Shown piece by piece: positions 23,868 to 31,797 of a DNA stretch of 32,948 bases (position 1 is its first letter; each line of letters starts with the position of its first letter). The stretch is taken from the NCBI GenBank assembly GCA_005881595.1, contig VBBY01000035.1, positions 1 through 32,948 on the forward strand, written 5' to 3'. The stretch is from Betaproteobacteria bacterium. Lineage in GTDB: Bacteria; Pseudomonadota; Gammaproteobacteria; Burkholderiales; SG8-39. Under the pieces are notes generated by a model, which did not search any database, was not told the origin of the DNA, and was given only the letters and a program-made list of their open reading frames with translations. The translations under genes and the position numbers were made by a program.

Positions 23868-24837
23868 GACCGCCCGTAAGCTTACCCGCCAGGACCTGCA
23901 CGACGCCGCCGAGAAATTCAAGAACTGGGGACGCTGGGGACCGGCGGACGAGATCGGCACGCTCAACTACACGCAGGCCGAGGACATCGTCGCCGCGGCG
24001 CGCCTGGTGCGCAAGGGCAAGGTCATCTCGCTCGCGCTCAACTTCGACCAGAACGGGCCGCAGGGCGCGAAGAGCAAGTACCCGTCGCTCGGCCGCATCA
24101 ACCCGGTGCACACTATGCTGCGCACCGGCACCGACGCCTACGCCGGCGTGCTCGACCATCGCGGCATCCGCGCCGCCGACGACATGGTGGTGATGCCGCT
24201 GCAGTGCGGCACGCAATGGGACGGCCTGGGCCACGTCTTCTACGAGAACTCGATGTGGAACGGCTACGACTGCCGCGAGGTGACTTCCTTCGGCGCGCAG
24301 AAATGCGGCATCGAGAAGACGAAGAGCCGGATGGTCGGGCGAGGGGTGTTCCTCGACGTGCCCAGGGCGCTCGGCATGGAAGTCCTGCCCGATGGGCACG
24401 CGATCACCAGCGAGGAACTGGACAGGACGGCAAAGAAGGAAAACGTGGAAGTACGGCGCGGCGACTACGTCATCGTGCGCACCGGGCAGATGGAGGCGAA
24501 GCTAGCCGCCGGCAGCTGGGACGGCTACCCGGGCGGCGATGCGCCGGGGTTCTCGTTCGAGACGCTCGGCTGGATCCACCGCAGGCAGATCGCCGCGGTC
24601 GCAGCCGATACCTGGGGCTGCGAGGTGCGGCCGAACGAGACCGAGCCTGGGATCAACCAGCCCTGGCACTGGATCACGATCCCGATCATGGGCCTGACGA
24701 TGGGCGAGATCTTCTACCTCGCCGAGCTCGCCACGGACTGCGCGGCGGACGGCGTCTACGAGTTCCTGTTCGTCGCGCCGGCGATTCCCATTACCGGCGC
24801 CGTGGGCTCGCCGACCAATCCGCTGGCGATCAAATGA
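23866..24837 (+). CDS. Cyclase-family metal hydrolase (kynurenine formamidase-like) with Gln-substituted motif
   Basis: This 323-residue protein belongs to the cyclase family (PF04199), which includes kynurenine formamidase and isatin hydrolase. The metal motif, normally HxGTHxDxPxH, reads QCGTQWDGLGH: Q113 and Q117 replace two histidines while D119 and H123 remain. I recall a branch of the family with this form. The protein would hydrolyse a cyclic or acyl amide, lactone or ring ketone; the substrate is unknown. It overlaps the following ThDP enzyme by 4 bases (ATGA), so they probably act in sequence. No clear ribosome binding site precedes the ATG, whose upstream region lies inside the divergent aapQ. 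Confidence 0.82.
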   Translation: MTARKLTRQDLHDAAEKFKNWGRWGPADEIGTLNYTQAEDIVAAARLVRKGKVISLALNFDQNGPQGAKSKYPSLGRINPVHTMLRTGTDAYAGVLDHRGIRAADDMVVMPLQCGTQWDGLGHVFYENSMWNGYDCREVTSFGAQKCGIEKTKSRMVGRGVFLDVPRALGMEVLPDGHAITSEELDRTAKKENVEVRRGDYVIVRTGQMEAKLAAGSWDGYPGGDAPGFSFETLGWIHRRQIAAVAADTWGCEVRPNETEPGINQPWHWITIPIMGLTMGEIFYLAELATDCAADGVYEFLFVAPAIPITGAVGSPTNPLAIK

Positions 24838-26498
24838 AAGCCAGCGGAGCGCAGATCCTGGCGCAGATGCTCGCCGGCTACGGCGTGTCGCATGTCTTCA
24901 TGGTCCCGGCGGTGCTGCGCCGCACGTTCGCGGAGATGGAGCGCCGCACCTCGATCCGCCGCATCCACACCCACGGCGAAAAAGCCGCGGCTTACATGGC
25001 CGACGGCTATGCGCGCGCTTGCGGCAAGCCCGGCGTATGCATGGCGCAGGTCGTCGGCGCGCTGAACCTGGCCGCCGGGCTGCGCGACGCCTGGCTCGCG
25101 CACTCGCCGGTGATCGCCTTCACCGGCGGGCGCGACCCGAAGACCAAGTTCCGCAAGGTCTACCAGGAGATCGACGACGTGCCGGCGTTCGAGCCGGTGA
25201 CGAAGTGGAACGCCACGGTGGACGCCGTCGAGCGCTTCCCGGACATGCTGCGCCAGGCGTTTCGCGTCGCCACCTCGGGCGCGCCCGGTCCGGTGCACCT
25301 GCAGTTCCGCGGCAACGAAGGACAGCTCGACCAGGAAGAAGCGGAGATGGAGCCGCTCGTCGAGCCGCAGTTCGCGCGCGTGCCCGCCTTTCGCCCCCGA
25401 CCGGATCTCGATGACTTGAAGAAAGCTGCTCAGTATCTGGAAAGAGCTGAGCGACCTGTGATCATCGCCGGCGGCGGCGTGCGCTGGTCGGGCGCCGGCG
25501 CCGAGCTCGTCGCGCTCGCCGAGGCGCTCTCGATCCCGGTCGCTACCTCGCTCAACGGCAAGGACTGCATTGCCGCCTCGCACCCGCTCGCGGTAGGGGT
25601 TGTGGGCAGCTATTCGCGCGAAAGCGCGAACCGCGTCGTCGCCGCGGCCGACCTGGTGTTCTTCATCGGCACCTCGGCCGGCGGGATGACGACGCACGTC
25701 TGGACGGTGCCGAAGATCGGCGTGCCGGCGATCCAGATCGACATCGAGGCTGAAACCATCGGCCGCAACTATCCCGTGAAGGCCGGCATTCTCGGTGATG
25801 CAAAGGTTAGCCTCGCTGCACTACTGAAGCTTTCGTCAAACGTGCAACGATCAAAATGGCTTGAACAGGTAAAAAGCATTTGCCGGGAATGGCAGAGCAA
25901 GTACCAGCCGGCGCTAGAGTCCGACGCCGCGCCAGTGCGCCCGGAAAGAATCTGCGCCGAGCTGAGCCGCCACGTCCCCGGGGACGCGATCGTGCTCGCC
26001 GACACCGGGCACGCCGGCATGTGGATGGGCGGCATGTACGACCTGCGGGGAGGCCAGAGCTTCCTGCGCAGCGCCGGCCACCTCGGCTGGGCGTTTCCCG
26101 CCGGCCTCGGCGCGAAATGCGCCGCGCCCGGGCGGCCGGTGGTGACCTTCACCGGCGACGCCGGGTTGTGGTATCACCTCGGCGAGATCGAGACCGCGGT
26201 GCGCTGGAACATCGCGGCGGTCACGGTGGTGAACAACAACGCGAGCGGCAACCAGTCGAAGCGGGGGTTCGACCGCGCCTACGGCGGCGAGCAGACCGCG
26301 CAGGCGCGCGAGCTGTGGACCTACCGCATGGTCGATCTCGCGCGCGTCGCGACCGACATCGGCGCGCTCGGAATTCGCGTCGAGCGGCCGCGGGATTTTC
26401 CCCCGGCACTGGAAAAAGCGCTCGCGAGCGGCAAGCCGGCCATCGTCGATGTCGTCACCGATATCGAGGCCATCGCGCCGGCCGCGGTCACGGGCTAG
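24834..26498 (+). CDS. Thiamine-diphosphate-dependent enzyme, acetolactate synthase-like
   Basis: This 554-residue protein has the three-domain layout of the acetolactate synthase/benzoylformate decarboxylase family. The N-terminal Pyr domain carries the catalytic glutamate E49 in HGEKAAAYMADGYAR. The central domain includes RPVIIAGGGVRWSGAGAEL. The C-terminal PP domain has the cofactor motif GDAGLWYHLGEIETA..VVNNN, with GDA in place of the usual GDG. Where acetolactate synthases have a GxPG loop near residue 23, this reads MVPAV. Family reactions are decarboxylation, carboligation or C-C hydrolysis (as in cyclohexane-1,2-dione hydrolase). With a cyclase-type hydrolase before it and a TctC receptor after it, it likely belongs to a short catabolic route of unknown substrate. 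Confidence 0.85.
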   Translation: MKASGAQILAQMLAGYGVSHVFMVPAVLRRTFAEMERRTSIRRIHTHGEKAAAYMADGYARACGKPGVCMAQVVGALNLAAGLRDAWLAHSPVIAFTGGRDPKTKFRKVYQEIDDVPAFEPVTKWNATVDAVERFPDMLRQAFRVATSGAPGPVHLQFRGNEGQLDQEEAEMEPLVEPQFARVPAFRPRPDLDDLKKAAQYLERAERPVIIAGGGVRWSGAGAELVALAEALSIPVATSLNGKDCIAASHPLAVGVVGSYSRESANRVVAAADLVFFIGTSAGGMTTHVWTVPKIGVPAIQIDIEAETIGRNYPVKAGILGDAKVSLAALLKLSSNVQRSKWLEQVKSICREWQSKYQPALESDAAPVRPERICAELSRHVPGDAIVLADTGHAGMWMGGMYDLRGGQSFLRSAGHLGWAFPAGLGAKCAAPGRPVVTFTGDAGLWYHLGEIETAVRWNIAAVTVVNNNASGNQSKRGFDRAYGGEQTAQARELWTYRMVDLARVATDIGALGIRVERPRDFPPALEKALASGKPAIVDVVTDIEAIAPAAVTG

Positions 26499-26504
26499 GA
26501 GGGG
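26497..26504 (+). promoter_or_regulatory. Ribosome binding site deciding the tctC-type start
   Basis: AGGAGGGG overlaps the stop of the ThDP enzyme gene. GTG at 26508 and ATG at 26511 are in the same frame. From the GGAGG core the ATG is 8 bases away and the GTG 5, so the ATG is preferred. Confidence 0.6.
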
Positions 26505-26510
26505 AAAGTG

Positions 26511-27461
26511 ATGCAAAGCTTTTTGAAATTCCTGCTGCTGATCGCTGCGGGGACGGCCTTCGGCCAGCCCTACCCCTCGAAACCGGTTCACCTGGTGGTC
26601 GCGTTCCCACCTGGCGGACCCGTGGATATCATCGCGCGCCTCATCACGCCCAAGATGAGCGAGGCGCTCGGCCAGCCGATCGTCGTCGAGAACAAGACCG
26701 GCGCGAGCGGCAACCTTGCTGCCGCGCAGGTCGCCAAGTCGGCCGCGGACGGCTACACGATTCTCGCGCACTCTTCGGCTTACGCCGTCAACGCGTCGCT
26801 CTTCGCCGACCCCGGCTACGACGCGCAGAAGGATTTCATTCCGGTCGCGGTAGTCGCCTCGCAGCCGAACCTGATCCTCGTCAACGCGGAATTTCCGGCT
26901 CGGTCGCTCGCCGAGCTGCTGCAGATGGCGCGGGCGCAGAAGCTGGCCTTCGCCTCGCCCTCGAGCGGCACCACGCCGCATCTCACCGCCGAGAACCTGT
27001 TCAGGGTGCGCGCCAAGCTCGACATCACGCACGTGCCGTTCCGCGGCGCGGGCCCGGCTGTGGCCGCGCTCCTCGGCGGCCAGCCGCCGATCGGCTCGCT
27101 TGCCGGCTCGGCACCGATGCCGCATATCAAGTCCGGCAAGCTGCGCGCGCTCGCGGTGTCGTCGAGCAAGCGGCTCGCTTCGCTCCCCGACGTGCCGACG
27201 CTGACCGAGCTCGGCTATTCCGACATGGAGGACTACACCTGGGTCGGGCTGTTCCTGCCCGCCGGGACGCCCGTCGGGATCGCGCAGAAGGTGAACGACG
27301 CAGTGCTGCGCTCGGTGCAAGGCCCTGATCTCCGCGAGCGGCTGGACGCGCTCGCCTTCGACGTGACCGCGGCGCCGCTGCGCGAGACGGCAGACTACGT
27401 GAAGAGCGAGCTGGTGAAGTGGGCCAAGGTCGTTCGCGATACCGGCGCGAAGGCCGAATAA
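26511..27461 (+). CDS. TctC/Bug-family periplasmic receptor
   Basis: This 316-residue receptor has a signal peptide (hydrophobic residues up to AFG, mature start near QPYPSKPVHLVV). The family pattern follows: VVAFPPGGPVDIIARLI, VVENKTGASGNLAA, and the C-terminal half with LFLPAGTP. Bug proteins bind carboxylates or amides; in betaproteobacteria many lack adjacent TctAB membrane subunits, as is the case here. It is the last gene of the plus-strand set that begins with the cyclase. It ends 9 bases before the convergent glyoxalase-like gene, with no visible hairpin terminator in between. Confidence 0.92.
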   Translation: MQSFLKFLLLIAAGTAFGQPYPSKPVHLVVAFPPGGPVDIIARLITPKMSEALGQPIVVENKTGASGNLAAAQVAKSAADGYTILAHSSAYAVNASLFADPGYDAQKDFIPVAVVASQPNLILVNAEFPARSLAELLQMARAQKLAFASPSSGTTPHLTAENLFRVRAKLDITHVPFRGAGPAVAALLGGQPPIGSLAGSAPMPHIKSGKLRALAVSSSKRLASLPDVPTLTELGYSDMEDYTWVGLFLPAGTPVGIAQKVNDAVLRSVQGPDLRERLDALAFDVTAAPLRETADYVKSELVKWAKVVRDTGAKAE

Positions 27462-27470
27462 GGTTGGGCA

Positions 27471-27899
27471 TCACCACGGGTCATAGGTGCCGAAGTTCCA
27501 GATATGGCCCTCAAGGTCGCGACAGGTGAAGCCGCGGCCGCCGTAGTCTTCGTCTTTGATGTCCAGCAGGATCTCGGCTCCGGCAGCCTTGGCCTTCGCG
27601 TAGACCGCGTCCGCGTCGGAGACGATCAGATACGCGCTCTGCGTTTCGAGGCCGTCGATCTCGTCGGGTTGCCGAATCAGGCGTCCCCACTCGGAATCCC
27701 TTCCGGAAACCGAGCCGAGCATGATCATGCCGTTGCCAAAGCTCAGCTGAGCGTGCGCGATCGTGCCGTCAGGATTGGGATAGACGGCGTGCCTCTCGAA
27801 GCCAAAAGCAGAGCACAGCCATTCAATCGCGGCGGGTGCGTTCCGGTAGCGAAGCGAGGGAATGACTGTCGCCTTCGTGCTCTTGGCAAGAGTAGACAT
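27471..27899 (-). CDS. Glyoxalase/VOC-family protein (PhnB-like)
   Basis: This 142-residue single-domain VOC protein shows the PhnB-like pattern: VIPSLRYRNAPAAIEWLCSAFGFE, a middle strand AHAQLSFGNGMIMLGS, and the ending FTCRDLEGHIWNFGTYDPW with the typical D-(P/L)-x-GH-x-W motif. Members are often of unknown activity or related to antibiotic binding and lactoylglutathione chemistry. The ATG at 27899 is preferred over one at 27941 because an AAGGA element lies 7 bases upstream and the longer extension is not conserved in type. Confidence 0.88.
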   Translation of the reverse strand: MSTLAKSTKATVIPSLRYRNAPAAIEWLCSAFGFERHAVYPNPDGTIAHAQLSFGNGMIMLGSVSGRDSEWGRLIRQPDEIDGLETQSAYLIVSDADAVYAKAKAAGAEILLDIKDEDYGGRGFTCRDLEGHIWNFGTYDPW

Positions 27900-27927
27900 G
27901 AGGTTGTCCTTTGGCGGGGCTGGCACG

Positions 27928-28308
27928 CTAGACCCAAACATCGTTCGGTGCGGTCAGTGAGCCGCCAGCCTCGCCGGTATTGATGACGCCTCGCGGCTCG
28001 ACAAGCAACGCATGACATTCACGCGCCGCGCGGGTGATGTGCTCGACCCCCTTGGGCACGACGAACATCTCGCCCGCGCGGACGATAACGCTGCGGTCTC
28101 GAAAACCAATTTCCATTTCACCCTTGAGGACCAGAAATACTTCGTCCGTGTCCTTGTGGTCGTGCCACACAAACTCCCCTTCCAGCTTGACGAGCTTGAA
28201 CTGGTAGTCGTTCATTTCGGCCACCACGCGCGGGGACCAGTGCTCTGAGAACTTGGAAAGCTTCTGCGCGAAATTGATTACTTCGCAGGCCATGTGGGGT
28301 TGGGCCAT
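27928..28308 (-). CDS. Small cupin-domain protein
   Basis: This 126-residue protein has one cupin barrel. Motif 1 supplies H49, H51 and E56 ([20 protein letters not shown]) and motif 2 supplies H90 ([12 protein letters not shown]), so a divalent metal site is complete. Function is unknown; single-domain cupins of this size include dioxygenases, isomerases and stress-linked proteins. The start is the ATG at 28308, which lies inside the last codons of the secreted-protein gene in another frame; an in-frame ATG at 28293 is an alternative. No strong ribosome binding site is visible before either. Confidence 0.85.
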   Translation of the reverse strand: MAQPHMACEVINFAQKLSKFSEHWSPRVVAEMNDYQFKLVKLEGEFVWHDHKDTDEVFLVLKGEMEIGFRDRSVIVRAGEMFVVPKGVEHITRAARECHALLVEPRGVINTGEAGGSLTAPNDVWV

Positions 28309-28712
28309 CGTTTAGGATCGCGGGTCGGACACCTCGAACCAATCGCTAGCGACAGGATGGTCGGTCCGGCGTACTCGTGTATCTCTCCGGTGACGTAAAG
28401 TCGCTGGGCTCGCGGGCCAGCGTCCGATTGCGACAGATACCCGGGACCCACGATCGTCGTGCTCCCCTCGGGACTGGTGATAAATCGCCAGCTATACCGT
28501 TGTCCTCCGAGGTCCAGGTCGTAAATTATCTCGTTTTTAGATTTTGTCCGGGTCAATGTTCCCCGTGCCTTGACGATCCATGGGCCACCGCCCTCCGAAG
28601 TGCATGCTACCGCGGGCTGCTGGCGCGATGTCGATGCCTCCCCGGCGTATGCAGCACTCAAGGCGGCAATCGATGCGGCTGCCGCAACGGCGATGGTCTT
28701 AACGTCCGCCAT
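28278..28712 (-). CDS. Small secreted protein of unknown function
   Basis: This 144-residue protein begins with a clear signal peptide ([19 protein letters not shown], cleavage before GEAS). The mature part is about 120 residues and appears beta-rich, with two cysteines (in VACTSEG and SRCPTRD) that could form a disulphide. I recognise no family. It follows the M48 protease gene by 8 bases and overlaps the cupin start by 31 bases. The periplasmic location fits the membrane-protease neighbourhood. The nucleotide sequence appears less GC-biased than its neighbours upstream. Confidence 0.65.
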   Translation of the reverse strand: MADVKTIAVAAAASIAALSAAYAGEASTSRQQPAVACTSEGGGPWIVKARGTLTRTKSKNEIIYDLDLGGQRYSWRFITSPEGSTTIVGPGYLSQSDAGPRAQRLYVTGEIHEYAGPTILSLAIGSRCPTRDPKRWPNPTWPAK

Positions 28713-28720
28713 ACAGCGCG

Positions 28721-30037
28721 CTACCTGTCCGGCAGCTCGGGCATGACTTCGCTGGCGCATTTCACATAGCTCGTGGAATCTCCCCGGGGTTGCTTGATGA
28801 GGATCTCCTCCGCGTACAGGACATCGTACGTGGGATCGCCCTGCACGGTGGTGTTGGGGCGGTACGTCCCGGGGTCGAGGCAGCCGGCCGGGCCGCACAG
28901 CGATACCGAGTAGACGCCGTGCTTCTCCAACGGCTTGAACTGGAGCCCATAGAGCTGCTCGCAATCCTCTTTCCAGAGCCCGGTGAAGTCGATGCGCTCC
29001 TCCTTGCCGCGCTGGGGCCCGCGCGTCTCGCCTGCCGCCGCGAGCGCGAGCGCTTCCCGTTCGCGGGTTTGGGGATGCGTGGACAGGAAAGTCGGAATGC
29101 GCGTGCCGCGCGCGCCGCTGCTGCGCTCCATTCGCGTGAGGATCCTCGCAAGGTAGGTGGGATCGAGATCGGCCCTGCGCATCATCTGCACGGCGTAGGC
29201 ATCGGCCTCGCGCTCGTTGTCGCGCGAGTACCTGGTCTGAAGCAGCAGCGTGGGCGCAGCGGCGGCAAGCGACGTCGTGGAGGCGACGTCGCCGGTCACG
29301 CCCGCGATGATCAGAGCGGTTGCCGAGCCCTCCAGCAGGCGCCGCATCGTGTGCCGGTGCTTTACATGGCCGAGCTCGTGGGCAAGCACGCCCAGCACCT
29401 CGCCGTCGCTTCTCGAAACGCGCACGAGGTCGTCCGTTACGACGATGATGCCCGACGGCAGCGCGAATGCGTTGGCCCCGATGAAGCTTTGCCGGAACTC
29501 GAGACTGTACGGCGTCGTTTCCCCCGCGGCGCGAGCCATGTCGGCGAACTTCGCGCGCAGCGAATCCTGCCTGGAGCCGGGAAGAGCGCTTTTGCGCATC
29601 ATGCGTTCGTCGAGCGCCCTCAGCGTCTCGCGGCCCAGGGCGGCTTCGGCTTCGACCGGAATATGCTCCGCGATGCGCTCGACGGCGACCGGCACGCCGC
29701 GGTCCACGAGCAGCCAGAGCATCCCTGCGACCAGCGCCACGGCGAGCGCCGCGTACGCGGGCCGGGATTCCCATTTGTGAAGCACCCTCTCGTAGCGTCT
29801 CTCCCGCGTGATCCTGTCGACGGCGGCATTGTCGGACGTGACGCAGGCGCCGCCGCCCGGCAGGTAGAGCCACCGCGGCGTGTTCGCGATGCGCAGCGAC
29901 CTGCGCACCAGCCGGGCGTCGAACTCCTGCTCCAGGTCCCTGCCGATGATCTTCATCCTGCCGCGCGAGACGACGATGCCGACCGGCCGCTTGAGCGAGC
30001 TCTTGCCGTCGAAATAGCCGGCTTCGATGACGCTCAT
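28721..30037 (-). CDS. M48-family membrane metalloprotease with N- and C-terminal extensions
   Basis: This 438-residue protein is an HtpX/Oma1-like zinc protease. The active site is H220-E221-L222-G223-H224 with the third ligand E277 in NEREADAYA. A cytosolic N-terminal part (1-90) with charged residues precedes one transmembrane helix at about 94-112; the protease domain follows. After about residue 340 there is an extra C-terminal segment with four cysteines (EDCEQL, SLCGPAGC and KCAS) that is not part of M48. The ATG overlaps the DUF898 gene's stop as ATGA. I recall M48 proteases next to YjgN/DUF898 genes in other proteobacteria. The substrate is unknown; membrane-protein quality control is likely. 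Confidence 0.9.
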   Translation of the reverse strand: MSVIEAGYFDGKSSLKRPVGIVVSRGRMKIIGRDLEQEFDARLVRRSLRIANTPRWLYLPGGGACVTSDNAAVDRITRERRYERVLHKWESRPAYAALAVALVAGMLWLLVDRGVPVAVERIAEHIPVEAEAALGRETLRALDERMMRKSALPGSRQDSLRAKFADMARAAGETTPYSLEFRQSFIGANAFALPSGIIVVTDDLVRVSRSDGEVLGVLAHELGHVKHRHTMRRLLEGSATALIIAGVTGDVASTTSLAAAAPTLLLQTRYSRDNEREADAYAVQMMRRADLDPTYLARILTRMERSSGARGTRIPTFLSTHPQTREREALALAAAGETRGPQRGKEERIDFTGLWKEDCEQLYGLQFKPLEKHGVYSVSLCGPAGCLDPGTYRPNTTVQGDPTYDVLYAEEILIKQPRGDSTSYVKCASEVMPELPDR

Positions 30038-31098
30038 ACACCCACATCCACGTTGAAGAAGTCGCCCAGCTCCTGGCTGCTCGCGCCGACCGGCGCGAGC
30101 GACGGATTCATGTGGTGCACCGGGCTTCCCGCGACGATCATCGAGAAGTTCGCGAGGCGGTAGCGCAGGGTGCGGATGACGGCCCACGGAATCAGCAGTC
30201 CGGCGGAGCAGGCGACGGCGATCACGTTGCCGAAGTACAGCCGCGTGAGCTTGCGGGCGGAAAGCGTGCAGGCGAACCTCAGCCCCGGCCCGTGGACCTT
30301 GCTCCAGAGCAGATTGGCGGAGCGCGCCTGCACGTAGGCGTAGGAAATTGCGTACCCGATGTAGACCGGCAGCACCGGCAGGAGCCAGGCCAGCCAGGCG
30401 AATGACTCGGGAAGCGAAACGCTGCCGTCGTACTGCTTGAAAGTCAGGTAGGCGATGAGCGCGACGCCGGGAACCGTGAAAGCGAGGAGCAGCAGCGTGG
30501 CGCGGATGTAGATCCCGTAGAACCGTTGGGCCGGAAGCTCGCACTCGAAGCGGCTGGTGCCGAATGCGTGCTGCGACACGACGAACGCCTTCTGCCTCGC
30601 CATGAACCACGGGAAGGCGAGCCCGGCGGTCAGGACGACGACCGCGAGCATGCCGATATAGACGCGGGCCGCCTGCTTCGTGGTCGCCTCGAAGTTGAAG
30701 CGCAGGCCGCGGTAGGCCGAGTTGCGCGAATTGAAGGCGAGCGCGCGAACCACCAGCCACGGAAACGCGAGCACACCCGCGGCCCAGAACGCATAGCGGG
30801 AGTGCGGATAGAGCTCTCCCGCAAGCGCGTAGATCGCGAAGATAGCGACGGCGATGATCCGCCCGTTGAGGATCGCCTTCGGGCTGGCGAAGTAGTCGAA
30901 GCTGTCCCCGTCCAGCCGCGTGCTGCCGTAGAAATACCGGCGCTTGCGGACCTTCGCCCAGGCGGAATAGATCCCGAGCGTAGCGAGCGTGAAAAAGAGG
31001 TTGACGATCCAGATGCGGAAATACTCGGCGGCCGTGCCGGTGAACTCCGGCTGGACCAGGCGCTCGTCGGCGTTGAGGGCGCCCGTGGGACTGGTCAT
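30034..31098 (-). CDS. YjgN/DUF898-family membrane protein
   Basis: This 354-residue inner-membrane protein matches the DUF898 (YjgN) family. It has an N-terminal segment with EYFRIWIVNLFFTLATLGIYSAWAKVRKRRYFYGST, repeated in weaker form further along (TRLYFGNVIAVACSAGLLIPWAVIRTLRY), and about eight helices. The repeated helix followed by a WA..R..RY sequence is the hallmark of the family. Its role is not established. Coupling to the M48 protease by an ATGA overlap suggests a joint membrane complex. The small ORF upstream ends 3 bases before its ATG. Confidence 0.9.
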   Translation of the reverse strand: MTSPTGALNADERLVQPEFTGTAAEYFRIWIVNLFFTLATLGIYSAWAKVRKRRYFYGSTRLDGDSFDYFASPKAILNGRIIAVAIFAIYALAGELYPHSRYAFWAAGVLAFPWLVVRALAFNSRNSAYRGLRFNFEATTKQAARVYIGMLAVVVLTAGLAFPWFMARQKAFVVSQHAFGTSRFECELPAQRFYGIYIRATLLLLAFTVPGVALIAYLTFKQYDGSVSLPESFAWLAWLLPVLPVYIGYAISYAYVQARSANLLWSKVHGPGLRFACTLSARKLTRLYFGNVIAVACSAGLLIPWAVIRTLRYRLANFSMIVAGSPVHHMNPSLAPVGASSQELGDFFNVDVGV

Positions 31099-31101
31099 CG
31101 T

Positions 31102-31311
31102 TTATCGTTCGCCATACCTCTGAACAACCTTTCCGCCGGCGAGCAAACCTAGAATGGTGACAACGGATTCAGGTATGCCCCGCAGTTCCCCTGCGCTGAT
31201 ACTTGCATAGGCCCAGACGGCAAACACGCCAATGGCCCAGAGAAGAAACGCGAGCCGCATCGCCGAGAACTGCCCCTCCTTCTTGTCCTCAACAAACTGT
31301 TGTAGGCGCAT
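31102..31311 (-). CDS. Small two-helix membrane protein
   Basis: This 69-residue protein starts with a charged segment (MRLQQFVEDKKEGQ), then has a hydrophobic helix (MRLAFLLWAIGVFAVWAYASI) and a second, weaker one around ESVVTILGLLAGGKVVQ. A good GAGGAGG ribosome binding site precedes the ATG at 31311. It ends 3 bases before the DUF898 gene, so it may be an accessory subunit of that set. Short proteins with this layout also occur in prophages, but no other phage gene is seen. No family assigned. Confidence 0.65.
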   Translation of the reverse strand: MRLQQFVEDKKEGQFSAMRLAFLLWAIGVFAVWAYASISAGELRGIPESVVTILGLLAGGKVVQRYGER

Positions 31312-31420
31312 GTGACATCCTCCTCGAGGTGAAAACGAGCCGCTCTAGCCTAATGTCATCCCAGAGCGTCAGGCCGAGCGGGGAAGCTTATCTTCGACCA
31401 AGAACCGGCGGTTAGGCACA
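31312..31420. other. Spacer between accessory genes, no gene seen
   Basis: This 109-base gap precedes the small membrane-protein gene and follows the end of the unknown 123-residue gene; it should hold the promoter for the downstream set. On the minus strand GCCTAAC lies directly after the upstream gene's stop and an imperfect inverse copy (ATTAGGC) about 60 bases further. This recalls the outer core of an integron attC site, but the inner arms do not pair, so I do not call one. Confidence 0.3.
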
Positions 31421-31792
31421 TTAAGGCTTAACGCGTGCTGGTTCCCGAACCAGTCGCAGCAAGTCGGTGCCGCGCTCTAGCGCGTTCAAGATGTACTGCA
31501 CGCTGATTTCGAGTTCATCGTGATTACACCAGTACTGTTCAATTGTTCCATATTCGGTGAACCGCGACCGATTGAACCCGTCTTCGATGTCGTTGAACCA
31601 GACGACTGTTCGACCGATAAGACCGACGGCCCAGAACCCATCGCCTTGATCACCGTAGGGATGCTGCTGCCATTTCTGGGGCTCAATTCGAATAGCCTCC
31701 CAAAGACGCCGCTGTGCCGGCGTCATCCGCGCGCACCCCTGCTCGATGCGCGCCCTCAAGCCGTCAATGGAGATCGGCTCCCACTCGACCAT
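31421..31792 (-). CDS. Hypothetical protein, 123 residues
   Basis: I do not recognise this protein. It is soluble, with an N-terminal helix carrying RARIEQGCARMTPAQRRLWEAIRI, a middle strand region with GFWAVGLIGRTVVWFNDIEDGFNRS, and a mixed C-terminus (YILNALERGTDLLRLV). The strand-rich middle and its small size resemble immunity or phage-type small proteins, but there is no direct support. Its ATG lies 5 bases after the stop of the GFA gene. Codon use appears more AT-tolerant than in the core genes, which fits recent acquisition. Confidence 0.6.
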   Translation of the reverse strand: MVEWEPISIDGLRARIEQGCARMTPAQRRLWEAIRIEPQKWQQHPYGDQGDGFWAVGLIGRTVVWFNDIEDGFNRSRFTEYGTIEQYWCNHDELEISVQYILNALERGTDLLRLVREPARVKP

Positions 31793-31797
31793 GTGTA

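Noticed and set aside
23876-23885. Palindrome GTAAGCTTAC just inside the cyclase gene
   Set aside because: It lies in coding sequence, has no flanking symmetry and is short enough to occur by chance.
27462-27470. Possible terminator between the TctC gene and the convergent glyoxalase-like gene
   Set aside because: Only 9 bases, no GC stem and no T run.
31360-31425. Integron attC-like core heptamers (GCCTAAC and ATTAGGC on the minus strand)
   Set aside because: One core base deviates and the inner arms do not form the expected imperfect hairpin; no integrase is seen.
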